This document shows positions 1 through 10,962 of a stretch of 64,000 nucleotides of DNA, in pieces. The notes beneath the pieces are model-generated. The model did no database searches and was not told the origin of the DNA. It worked only from the letters and a program-made list of their open reading frames with translations. Source of the DNA: Edolisoma coerulescens. Lineage: Eukaryota > Chordata > Aves > Passeriformes > Campephagidae. The stretch is taken from the NCBI GenBank assembly GCA_013397115.1, contig VWZW01007700.1, forward strand, positions 62,001 to 126,000, written 5' to 3'. Within the stretch, counting starts at the first letter, position 1; every line of letters starts with the position of its first letter. Both the position numbers and the translations under genes were made by a program.

Positions 1-18
1 TGATGATGATGATGATGA
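1..18. repeat. (TGA)n microsatellite at the window edge
   Basis: Six TGA units; the repeat may continue to the left. The rest of 1-1262 shows no gene or recognised element. Confidence 0.9.
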
Positions 19-1267
19 TAACAATGCTCTAAAAACTGTACTGACAACTGCTTTAAGCAAAAAGAAAGAAGTGATATGGTGAAATAATTCAAACACTGCT
101 CTGAAGGAAAACTGATGTGCAGTAAATAGGATGGGGTTTTTCTATAAAACATCTAAGTCTGACATTGAAAATTAAATAAGGGCTAAAGACATGAGCTATA
201 TATATAATACCCTTCCACACTTAGAGTCACAGTGCAATTACCAAAAGGTTTGCCATTTGTTAAACTCAACATTTCAGAAACAATTTGCCTCTCCATGAAA
301 AACATGCCTACAGAATTGACTGTGGATGCAATTTGCTTCAAAGACACTGCCCTGTTACAGGACTCATAGAATACGGATAAACCATAGCAAACCCTTGCTG
401 TCTACTACGAAGTGGTGCCCTAGCCTACACCTGTCTTAGCAGACAGATCTGACCAATGTAATCACTAGTGTTGGGAACCTGGCATCCTGACAGCACAGTT
501 TTTAATATGTTGCATTTTGGGACCAGGCATTATCTCACTCTTGAACTAGCCTCAGCAGGGTCCCAAAGACCAAGTCTCAATTGTGATTGAAGCACATGCC
601 TTCTTAGTTTCATCCGTAAGGAATCCAGTTGATGTGCTGAAAGGCCACTTCACAATGTGAACTGAAGTGCTATAAAACCAGGCTACCAGGAGATTCATTT
701 CAAGATCACCTTCCTGATCCAAAGAAGCAGACTAATTTTTCTGTGTAATTAAGAGCATCACAGTACTCCATTGGCATTTTGGAAGATCAGGTGTCATTAT
801 TGTATTAGTAATACTTCTGGAAAGGGCTTTGTTTTAAGAAAAAAATGATTTCTCAGCCACTGTTAGTCAAAAAATTAATAGTGCTCTTTCTTAAACATCA
901 TTTTATTTTATAGGTATTTATTTTAGAAACACTATGAAAGTATTTTTCTGTAACACCAAAATATACATGATGTATAGAGTTAGCTTTTGTTTGTCTGTTT
1001 ATTTTAACAAATGATCTATCATGCAGTCCTATTTGGTTAGAATAGGTTGCTGACTGATGCTCTACAGCACAAAGACTAAGTTTTATGAAACTGATTTGTG
1101 TTGTGCTAAAATAGAAAGCCTCTAGCGCAGCAGTGAGGGTAAAATGCTGTAGGCTGGGTGCAAAGCCTCTGGTGGAAAATACAGAGGCCAAAAGGTCAAG
1201 TCCAGACTACGTAATGGCCTCCCTCATTACCACTCAAGATCAAAATCCAAGTTTTACATTGGGTTTA

Positions 1268-2214
1268 TGTCCCGTCCCGCTGTAAAAGGGGGAGTCGGGG
1301 AGGATTCTTTTTGATAGATTTCTCAGGACGAAAATAAAGCGCAAACGTGGCAATATTGTATCTGAGAACTGTTTATTGGTATAGAAGGGTAAGTGTTCTT
1401 GCTGAAGGGGGATAGAAGAGAGAGCAGAGAGGGACAGAGACGGAGAAAGAAACGGAAGACAGGGACAGATTGTTACCGCTGTACCCCGGGTGCCCTGTTA
1501 GCATCAACTTGGCAGATGGAGGCGCGTGTGCTGAGAGCAGCGATGAGTCTGCACAGCTCTTGTGAGTGGCCGGGCACGATTTACAAGAAACAGCGGCAGC
1601 ATGTCCCCAGCACTGGCGAACAATGGCTGTGGGCTGACTGCTGCAAGCTGGCTGCTGCGGACTGGCTGCTGCGGGCTGGTGCTGCGGGCAACGCAGGAAA
1701 CATGGCAGCGGCAACGGCTGTGGGCTGGGTGCAGGCAGCGTCTGCTCCATCGGGGAAACAGCGGAGCACTTAGGTTGTCATGGTGACAAGCTGCCTGGGG
1801 GAAGCGGCAAAGCAGGGCAGGACCGGTGCGAACAGGGAAGCAGGGCCGCAGGGAAGAAAAGGCGACGGGGGGAGGAGGGCCAAGCTGACCCTCCGGGCGA
1901 CTCCCCAGTTCCTCCAAGAAACCCAAAGAAAAATAGCCCTGGTTGTGTTGCAGTTAGCTGCTTTTATGTGTTACGGCTCCCCCCATAGCCCGATTTCCTG
2001 GGCATTTTTTCCCGGGCATCCGGGCACCCGCCCCACCAGCAAGTGGGAGGTCACTTGCAGCCCGATCGTGGAAGCTTTCTCTGCCCTGACTGGCTGTCAG
2101 GCGAAGCCCCCCTGGAGATAGGGCTCCCAGCACTCGTACAGCCCCTAGAGTGACTTTTCACCTCATGCATAACATATGTTGAGGCATAAATAAAAATCAG
2201 ATTGGTCTCTCTCA
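1268..2214 (-). mobile_element. Solo LTR with 5-bp target duplication
   Basis: 947 bp bounded by TG (1268) and CA (2214) and flanked by identical gttta at 1263-1267 and 2215-2219. A minus-strand AATAAA at about 1371-1376 sets the orientation. The centre (1500-1900) is GC-rich and contains degenerate CTGGCTGCTGCGG tandem repeats. Confidence 0.82.
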
Positions 2215-2376
2215 GTTTAGAAGAGGATACCCTTACCATCAGACTGGATATTGGTACGATTCCAGATCAGCCAAAGGTCCCATACTGAAAGGATGAAAAT
2301 CAGCTGTGGCAGCTTAAACTTTTTTTGGAATTCACCCAACCAGTCCCAGAGATGGTTTAACATTACTTGAACTATG

Positions 2377-2419
2377 AGACAATTAGAGCCCAACCTCTAA
2401 TTAGACAATTAGAGCCCAA
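2377..2419. repeat. 26-bp direct repeat
   Basis: AGACAATTAGAGCCCAA occurs at 2377 and 2403. Confidence 0.85.
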
Positions 2420-3437
2420 GCTGGTGTGAGAGGAGACCATAACACAATTCCAAAAAGGCAGATTGGGAAGAGGAGAATTATAACCCAAATAAGACAGTTA
2501 CAAAGGACCTTGTTCCTTCTTAATAAGTACAGCATTTCCTGTACTAAATCAAATAACTAAAGGGATTTCCATCTGAGAGATGGTGCTGTTCTTTGCCCAT
2601 ATCGTTCTAACAACAGTCAAATAATATTTAAAGACAGAACCTTGTCTGAAGACTATCTGGAAAAAAAGTTTTCTGCCTGCAACAGGACAGGGTCTTCAGG
2701 GGACAATGTGTTGCAATAGTACTGCCTTTTAAAGTGTTTTAGCTACTGTCATGTGTGGACGGTTGCTATATTTCCTATGAGAATAGAAACAGGTGTTGCT
2801 GCCAAAGAATTAGACAACTTCCTCCTAATGCGTCTTAAACCTCTTATACTTAACTGCTCTTTACTGAACATACACTGAGAGCCACAAAAACATTTCTGCA
2901 TTACTGGATAGCATTCCTCCTGCCTACTCTCATATTTTTTTTAGCTCTTAGCTCTTCTTCACCTGTAATTAGCTAATTTAATCAATTACTTTGAAGGAGG
3001 GCTTGAATATATTACTACCCACTTTAGGAATGCAATGCAGCAAAATTTATCTTCACTGATGTACTAGTTTGAAAACAAACCAGTGGGAGATCACAAGTCA
3101 GAATTATAATTTAATAGGAGAATTTAAAAAAAAATTAAATGCAATAGTACAAGAACACTGACAGAGTCAGGATACAACCTGACACCCTGTTAGTCAGGGT
3201 GGTGGTAGCAGTCCAGGTGAAGTGGTTCTGTTGAAATGGTGTTCCTGTAGAAAGGTCTGGTTTTTCACTTGAAGGTTCAGTGGTAGCTCTTGTCCTCTGG
3301 AAATCCAGTAGATAAGGGTTGCTTGCGGTGTTTGAAATCTCAGATTATATGCAGGATGGAATGCTTGGTTCCTCCCTCTGGGCTGAGCATCTCACAATGG
3401 GATGATGTAATTTTATCAGTCATGTGGTGAGACTGGA

Positions 3438-3618
3438 TGGCCCATTAACAGAAGATACCCCCCTGGAGAGAGGATGGGTCATGGGAGAGATAAAGAACAC
3501 TTCTCCACCTGGTTTCAACAACGGGCCGATTAACACTGGCCCATTAACAAGATATCCCGGAGTTTATCAAGGACGAGTCATGAAGGAGATGGGGAACACT
3601 GCCCCACTGGTTTTCAAC
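3438..3618 (+). repeat. Diverged direct duplication inside an LTR-like region
   Basis: Two related copies, starting at 3438 and 3538, share GGCCCATTAACA, GAGTCATG/GGGTCATG, GGAGAGAT/GGAGATGG and a CCACCTGG/CCCACTGG-TTTCAACA block. Such units occur in avian ERV LTRs; the wider 3.1-4.17 kb region is probably one but I could not fix its ends. Confidence 0.55.
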
Positions 3619-4765
3619 AGCTTGTGAAGATGGTGACAGAATACATACTTTTGGGCACATCTTACATTGTAACCTTGGACAACTAAAAATCCTGTGGATT
3701 GTCTGTGTGGAAAGGCCTGAGGTACTTGCCATTTACTAATCAGTCAGTCTGGATGGAGGTTAAGCTACAAGACTGACATGGCTGGGAATGTTTGCTTCTG
3801 CTATCGTTTGTTCTGCAGGAGGAAATACTGGCTGCGTTCTCTCATGACTTCTAGGAAGAAGGACTTTCAGCCTTCAAAACTAGAAATGTCAGCCTATGAC
3901 AAGGACTAAATTAAATACCGAGGAGCAGACCGTAAAAAGGATTTAAGTGTTAGCATCTAAGTGACAGCCCAGCTGTAGATGAGTGTAGATGGTCAGTGGC
4001 ATACAGCTTCAAGGACCTCCCCAAACAAGTGTCATACTGTTGTGGGTAACCCAGAATGTTATTATATTCCATATCTATCTGTGCCCAAAATTGTTAGTGT
4101 CTCTTTAAGACCCTGCAGCCAGAAAACAGAAACAGGAGGTAGGAGGGACGGGGTGCCGCATGAGCTTTAAAGTTGGGTCTCCCAGGCATCTCACTCTGTT
4201 GCCTGGCCGCGTTTGCTGAAGGTCAAGGCTCTTCTTCGGAGGGAGTTGCTTCCCTCAAGTTTCTGGGCTTGCAACTGTAACAACTCAGAAAAATTGCACT
4301 TCACAATTAGAAACTGTTTCGGAGTGAAGTTTGCATGGGCAGCCAACGCTTAAGAGGGTCCCTGGGGTGGGGCCACACCACGTGGGTGCCAGATGCACCC
4401 CCCCCTCCCCCCCCCCAAAGCTGCANCAAAGCTGCAGCATGGAGGACAGAAGCACTAGTGGAGTCCAGCAGGCAGAAGGAGGAAGCAGCGGGTGGCGGAG
4501 CTGACTTCAAGAATTCCTATCTACCACTAGAACTGCTTCATAGGCTTCTATCTTCACAGGAGAGTTCTTTTTGTCTGCCATCCTTTTTTTCCCCTTTGTC
4601 TCCCAGACTGCATGGTTGACTGGGGAGTGACATCTTGGGATAGAGAGCTGATTTTCCCTTTGTCTTTCAAGCCATGTGGTCACCTGGAGGGTACCATCTT
4701 GGGGGTGTTATAAATGCATATTATAAGGTTGGCTTTTCGCAAATATTAAGATAAATAGTATATAG

Positions 4766-5343
4766 TGTTAGGAATGCTTTTTGCTGTGTGGATGTAGTTT
4801 TCTTTCTTTTAGCAAAACTTAGCAAGTGTGTTTCAACTGCCCGGACGGGTGAGATAACTTCCAAGTGGACGAGAGAATGGGGCCCAGAGACTATTATCAA
4901 CTCGCTGCGTAAAGTACAGAGGGACCCAGAGCTCCTATCAGTGCTCCACGGAGAGACCTGAAGCCATTATCAGCATTAATCGTGAAGGACGAAGAGGCCA
5001 CGCTGTTATCACCCATCACGGTCTGGGGAATTAAAAGGACCAAGCCCGGAATCAAGACAAATAAAAACCACAAGACCAAGAAATGCGCATGCTCTAAAAA
5101 GGCGGACCCAAGGCGTGGCCATGCAGAATACTTCTCGGAAAATATTGAATATGCAGCAAGGACAGACAGTAAAAATGGTATAAAAAGGGACTACCCCGGA
5201 CATCAGGCATGCTCTTGGCAGAGTGCCAAGGCAGCCGGCCGTTACCTCTTTGCTTTATTTTATGTCTCTTATTGTCTCTTTATTAAACTTTAAAACTCCC
5301 ACAGGAGAGTGAACCTCGTTTTTCACAGGGGGAAGGTCTGACA
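4766..5343 (+). mobile_element. Probable solo LTR
   Basis: It starts TGTTAGGAAT and ends GGTCTGACA (imperfect inverted termini), with a TATA-like gtataaaaagg (about 5176) and an ATTAAA (about 5281) in the right order for the plus strand. No matching target duplication was found. Confidence 0.5.
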
Positions 5344-6050
5344 CCATTTTTCACTTTGTCTCTCTACACACTGTTGGCAGTGAGGGCCGCCATCTTGGAA
5401 GGGGTGGTACCCTGCCATTTTGGGTGTGTGGGTTTTCCTGTGGGGTTCATGATGTTTACCAATTTTGTAGATAGTGATTATTTACTGGATTTTTTTCAAG
5501 GGCGAGTTGTTTATTGTTTTGGGGGGGCTTTGCTTATTGCTGTTTCACTTGTTAGTAAACTGTTATTCTTTTACCTATATCTACTTGTATTGATTCCTTA
5601 TTGGTGGAAACGGATTGGTTGAAACTAAGGAGAGGTAGCTTGTGGCGCCATATATGGTGCTTTCTCCTCTTAGTGAAGTCCACATGGTCTCCTGCCTTCC
5701 CCCGCCCCTAGTCCTAACCGCTCCCTTGGGTTTCTCTCATTGGTCCTATTACCCCAACTCCGCNAAGAAGCCTCCGCTGCACTCCCAAAGTTGCAGCTGC
5801 CAAGCAAGACCAGCATGCAACAGTAACTCATTTTAGAGTGTCCACCTCTTTAAATTGTCTTAACCCAAGACACATAAAAATGGCAAAGTTGTTGGTAATT
5901 GCAGTGTGACCCTAAGTGGGGAAGGTTATTATATAGCTTATGTCTTTAGCCCTAATGTTTGCTACATCTGTAACGGGTGAGATTATTAGACAGTTAAAAA
6001 AGAAATTAGGTATTCCTGAAAGATTCCTTAATTAAACGGGGGGGGGGGGG
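5344..6050. other. Unassigned repeat-like sequence before the gap
   Basis: G/T-rich then C-rich DNA with a CCATCTTGG...GGTACC motif that resembles one at 4690-4710, on the other side of the 4766-5343 LTR. It may be internal sequence of the same family. It ends in a poly-G run that abuts the Ns. No gene was seen. Confidence 0.3.
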
Positions 6051-6074
6051 NNNNNNNNNNNNNNNNNNNNNNNN
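6051..6074. other. Assembly gap (24 Ns)
   Basis: Run of N directly after a poly-G tract. Single Ns also occur at 4426 (beside a poly-C tract) and 5764. Confidence 0.98.
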
Positions 6075-6533
6075 TGGCAAAAATAAAAGTGGTACTTTAT
6101 TTCAGAGCCTCAAAACTCTGAAAGAGGGATGGGACTTCTTCATGTATTTCCTATATTCAAGTTTCACAAATGTATTAATAGAATAATTACTATTCTTTTA
6201 GCTTATCCATTTGTCTGCCCACAGTCTGGATGTGTCTTTCTCTGAATTTGCCCTGAAATCTAACAAAATATATGTATTAGTGGCATTTAGTCTCCAGCAT
6301 GGAACTTCTGTTCTCTGTCTTCAGGGGCTGTTAGATTATTTGGCAGTCACTTGCAGGAAGAAACAATAGTCTTTTAATCTGTGTACTTCAGCCCCAAACA
6401 CTAGCTCCAGTGCACATCCAGTTTTGAGAGATGCAGTTAATATTGGTATGCGGATGTCTCCTGCTGTCAAGAGCTGGCATGCAGCAACAGCTTTGTCCTC
6501 TGGGTCACTGCTGTAGGTCAATAAAGCCTTAAT

Positions 6534-7039
6534 TGTGAGAAACGGAGCCCACTCCTCAATTAAAATTTAAAGAATTTAATAAAGGACAAAGTCAACAAAG
6601 CAAAAGTAACAGTGCTGGGTGCATAGCCACAGTAACAATAGCAACCCCCATATATACTCTTGGTACTGCATCAGCCAAATACATATTCATAATCAATTAT
6701 TCATATTAAAACATTTTCTGAACTAGTTAACATTGCTCCTCCTCCGTTCCACCTTTTTAGAGCATGTGCAGTCATCCTAGTGGAGGGCATGTTACTTTTT
6801 GATACATTCAAGAAGTTTCAATTCCCTCATTGGTTAAGTGTTACCCAATTACAACAACTCACATATCACAACATAACATTGGTGTTAAAAAGAGCTCTAA
6901 GCACCAGTGAAAGCTGACACCCAGTTCCCTCCCCTCATAACAGCAAAACCACTCCCACAAAGTTAACACTACAATGCACAACACACAGTATCTACTCCAA
7001 TGTTTGCGAAAGCCAGCACCACAATATGTGTTTATCACA
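6534..7039 (-). mobile_element. Solo LTR with 5-bp target duplication
   Basis: 506 bp with near-perfect inverted ends (TGTGAGAAAC...GTTTATCACA) and identical flanks ttaat (6529-6533 and 7040-7044). On the minus strand it has a TATATA box (about 6650) and an ATTAAA signal (about 6579) in the expected order. Confidence 0.85.
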
Positions 7040-7682
7040 TTAATCAAGAAAAGTTAGACTTCAGGCAAAAAAGAGTTGGTAAACATTATCATGGTAACAA
7101 GTAACGAAAGCTGCCTTTTTTTCTTTGTTGTTTTGGATAGTTTAAGAGTTCTGTAGCCTTTCTTAACTCTGGGCACCCATTAAAGGAAAATTTTAACACA
7201 GGATGTGTCAAGTTAAAAGGCAGACAAATTATTAATATTTTCAGAGAATCTGAGTCTGCTAGCAAATCTCAGAAAGGACTGAGGATCTACTGCATGCTAG
7301 TAAAGCTAGGGAGACACACACCAGTTACAGGAGGCTTTACGTCAGCTCCTTAATGCACACCAAATATTTAAAATGAGACAGTTTCTCAAGAGAGTAGCCC
7401 TTATACACCATATGATTAAATGCTACACAGAACAATTTTAACAGTACCATTCCCACATTTACCTGGAAGTAACTTGCGCTTTGTGTTACTTCAAGCCTGA
7501 GATTCCGAAAGGAAAAATGGCTTGTCTCTGAAGAAAAACCCCAAGCCCAAAAAACTTCAACATTTTTCTCTGCAGATGGTCAGAGCAAATGGTGTCTGTC
7601 AGCTTCTCAGTAACAGAAACCAGATGTATGTTAGGGCTTTAGGAGTTCTCCTTTCGTTTTTTTCTCTTAAAGAATTTTCCCC

Positions 7683-8260
7683 ATGCGTGTTGCTAGGAGA
7701 CAATTAACGACTGGATACTTAAGAGAGACAAAAGACCTGGCCCCAGCTCGGGGGGGAGGGGTCCAGATGTCTACTCTCTTTTACCCGGGGTTTCCTCCTA
7801 TAGGGCAGAGATGCCGCAAGATTTGGACTGGGAAAAAGAGGTCGGGTGGAGCCCCTAGCTCTCTTGTGCTCTCGGTGTTCGGAGGGGAGAGAAGCTGCGG
7901 TCACTGTGGGGAGAATTCATTCCCATTGCAGGGCTCCGCCTTCTGCTGCCTTCCTTCTACCATGAGTAGAGCTCCACTTGCTGGAGCAGCCATTGCATTG
8001 AGACCCTATTTAACACCCTGCCTCACTAAAAGAGGGACTTTATTTTACCATCTGCTCGGGTGCCTCAGGGGGAAACCTCAGGATCCTGAGCCCGCCTTTC
8101 CCTGCGCTGCTGGGAGCTGGGCCACCGCTGCCTTGCCGCTTCTTTGCCACTCCTCTGAGTCTTCGCTACACTGTAGCTCTGCACTCCCTGCCTGCTGAGG
8201 CTCCCGTGGTTCCCACTACAGCTGTGGAGTTTAATACATCTTGTCTAACACCGGGGATTT
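7683..8260. other. GC-rich repeat-like segment
   Basis: C/G-rich DNA in AT-rich surroundings, with TGTTGCTAGG at its left and TTGTCTAACA at its right that could be LTR ends; the flanks ccggg and atgcg do not match. Open frames here have no recognisable protein. Probably an old LTR. Confidence 0.35.
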
Positions 8261-8571
8261 TGTGCTCATTCCCGCTGCTCCAGTTTGCTGCTCCCGAGGG
8301 TCATGCTGGGGCAGCAGGATTGGCTGCCCCTGGGGGTTTGCAAAGCAAGCCTTTTTTCCATCCCTTCCCAGTTTGGCTAAGCGGCCATTACCATGTGCTC
8401 TCTGAGCTTGTGCCACAGCACCCCCTGCAGCCGCGGGGGAATCAGCGCACCCACCCTGCTCATCGGCAGCCAACAGCGCCTCCTGCTGGCTGTGACTATA
8501 ACCGCACCAAAGGGGAATGTGACTGGTTGTTTGTTGCTACTGCCATAGTTATTGGTGTTTGTTTGCCTTGT

Positions 8572-8592
8572 CATATATATATATATATATAT
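8572..8592. repeat. (AT)n microsatellite
   Basis: About ten uninterrupted AT units. Confidence 0.95.
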
Positions 8593-8599
8593 TAGTATA

Positions 8600-10190
8600 G
8601 AACTCTTATTCCTATTTCTCATGTCTTTGCCTGAAAGCCCCTTAATTTCAAAATTACAGTAATTCGGAGGGAAGGAGGGTTACGTTTTCCATTCCAAGGG
8701 AGGTTCCTGTCTTCCTTAGCAGACACCTCTCTTTCAAACCAAGACAATGTACAATGGCTATCCAGTCCTGTAAGTTTTTTACCAATTTGTGATGCAGAAA
8801 TTACATTAAAAGAAATTTCTGGAATTCTTTAGAAATTATGTAATCACCATCAAAATACAGATTATAACTATTTAATACTTTTTTCCTGCTAATGCAATTT
8901 TAATTATTCTTGTGTGGCTGTGCGGATGCTTCAAAAATAATAAAACACAGTAGAAATAGCTATTTTCCTGAAACACTTTAGCAGCTGTTTCAAACTTAAT
9001 GTCTTTTGAACAAAATCACAGAAAGAACTGAAACTGTCTTTCCAGGCCTTTCCAAGGCCTTAGGTCTTTGAAAAGAAGCTGAACCACTCTGGCAACAGCG
9101 TATAGCAGATACAAAGGGCATTTACTTTGACTAGGAATTGTAATCAAAAATGGTTACTTGAAGCCCATTGGACAATGTCAAGATAGTCCCTTAAAATATT
9201 TGTAATAAACTTCTATCAAAAACTAGGTATAAAAGTAAAAGTTTAGATTTTGATAGATTGGACATTTTGGGGAACTGCTCTTTGGTCTTAGGAAGAAGAT
9301 CCATAATATGTCTCATTTTTTCAGAGGTATGTAATAATATGATATTTCTTTAATTGAAGAGGATAAAGGGAACATTATAGAATGCTTTCTTATGGGCAAC
9401 ATTTCACACTTCTCTACATAAATTGAGTTTTGTGACATCTTCAAACATTCACTATTAATCAAATGAATAGTAGCTTTTTATTGACACCAGTAAAACGGAT
9501 TTGTGGAAACAGCACATTGAAGCAGTCAAATAATTTTTCAAGTAAGTTGTTCAGCTGCAAAACACAATGTACATTTTAAGGAAAGGAGAACAAATTTACA
9601 AGAACTTTGATTCAGCCTTGGCTGTTTCTATTGGGCTAGAAATCCCTGTCTCTCCGTAATTACTGTGTTTATAAAAATCCCAGCCAGGCCCCACCAGTCT
9701 TCCCTCAACCCCCACCACTAATTTAGCATTTCTGTGTAGCTTGCATTTCTGTAACGAAAATAAACTGAACAGAATTTCCCTCTAGAAACAGGATCTATTT
9801 CAATAGCCAAACAAAAAATTATAATCAATTCAACTTCTGTAGTACAAACACTCCAATACAGTTACCCAGACTCAAGGTTGTTTTGTGATACAGTCACAAC
9901 CGCAGAAGCTCTCTTCATCCTGGAAAGAGACTCTGAACAAAACTACAGTTGGATGATTTTGCTCTTTTTACCTCAGGAAAAAACACTAGAACCACTCGAG
10001 TTCAAAGAAGAAGCTGAGTCATGGGAAAACACAATCAAAACACAAGCATGAGAGAATCCAATAAAGTTTGGGACCAACATACACTTCATGAATTCAGGAA
10101 AAATATTTTGCCTACACTGAAAGGGTCTCCTTGTTAGAAAGCTGGATTACACTTAATTAAATGCAAGCACACACTTTTATGCAAGAAATT
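8600..10190. other. AT-rich DNA, no gene seen
   Basis: No conserved coding stretch, RNA gene or clear repeat boundary was recognised. Confidence 0.5.
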
Positions 10191-10195
10191 TGATT

Positions 10196-10962
10196 GTATG
10201 AGGATCAACAAAGTCAAGTGTCAGGTCCAGCACTTGGGTCACAACAACTCTATGCACAGTGGGAAGAGAGTGGCTGGAAAAGCTGCCCAGTGGAAAGGCC
10301 CTGCCGGTGTTGCTCAACAGCAGCTGAACACGAGCCAGATTGTGCCCAGGTGGCCAAGAAGGCCAATGGCATCCTGGCCTGTACCAGAAATAGTGTGGCC
10401 AGCAGGACTAGGGCAGTGATTGTCCATCTGTACTCAGCACTCGGGGTGCTCGCATCGTGTGTCCCTGGCCTCTCTGGGGCCCATTCTGGGCCCCTCACTA
10501 CAAGAAAGACATTGAGGTGCTGGAGCATGTCCAGAGAAGGCAAACAAAACTCGTGAAAGGTCTGGAGCACAAGTCTTATGAAGAATGGCTGAGGGAGCTG
10601 GGGTATTTAGCCTGGAGAAAGTAAGCTCTGGGGCAGCCTCATCACTGTCTACAACTATCATAAGGAAGTTATAGCCATGTGGCTGTTGGTCTCTTCTCTC
10701 AGGTAGCAAGTGACAGGATGAGAGGAAACGGCCTCAAGTTGTACTGGGGAGGTTTGGATTGGATATTAGCAAAAATCTCTTCACTGATTAGGCTGCCCAG
10801 GGAAGTGTGGGATCACCATCCCTGGAAGTGTTCAAAAGGTGTGTGGATGTGGTACTTGGGGATACGGTTTAGTGGTGAACATAGCAGTGTTAGGTTAATA
10901 GTTGGACTCCATGACCTTAGAGGTCTTTGCCAACCTTAACAACTTTATGATTCTATGATTCC
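10196..10962 (+). mobile_element. CR1 LINE, 5'-truncated
   Basis: The 3' part of CR1 ORF2 and its UTR, with degraded coding similarity (CAQVAKKANGILAC in one frame) and the CR1 tail TTTATGATTCTATGATTC. Frameshifts and stops show it is inactive. Confidence 0.88.

Noticed and set aside
1373..2121. Overlapping open frames in both strands near 1.4-2.1 kb
   Set aside because: All fall within the solo LTR 1268-2214 and reflect its GC-rich tandem repeats.
7683..8198. 171-codon plus-strand open frame
   Set aside because: GC-rich repeat-like DNA, no domain, composition not protein-like, competing frames on the other strand.
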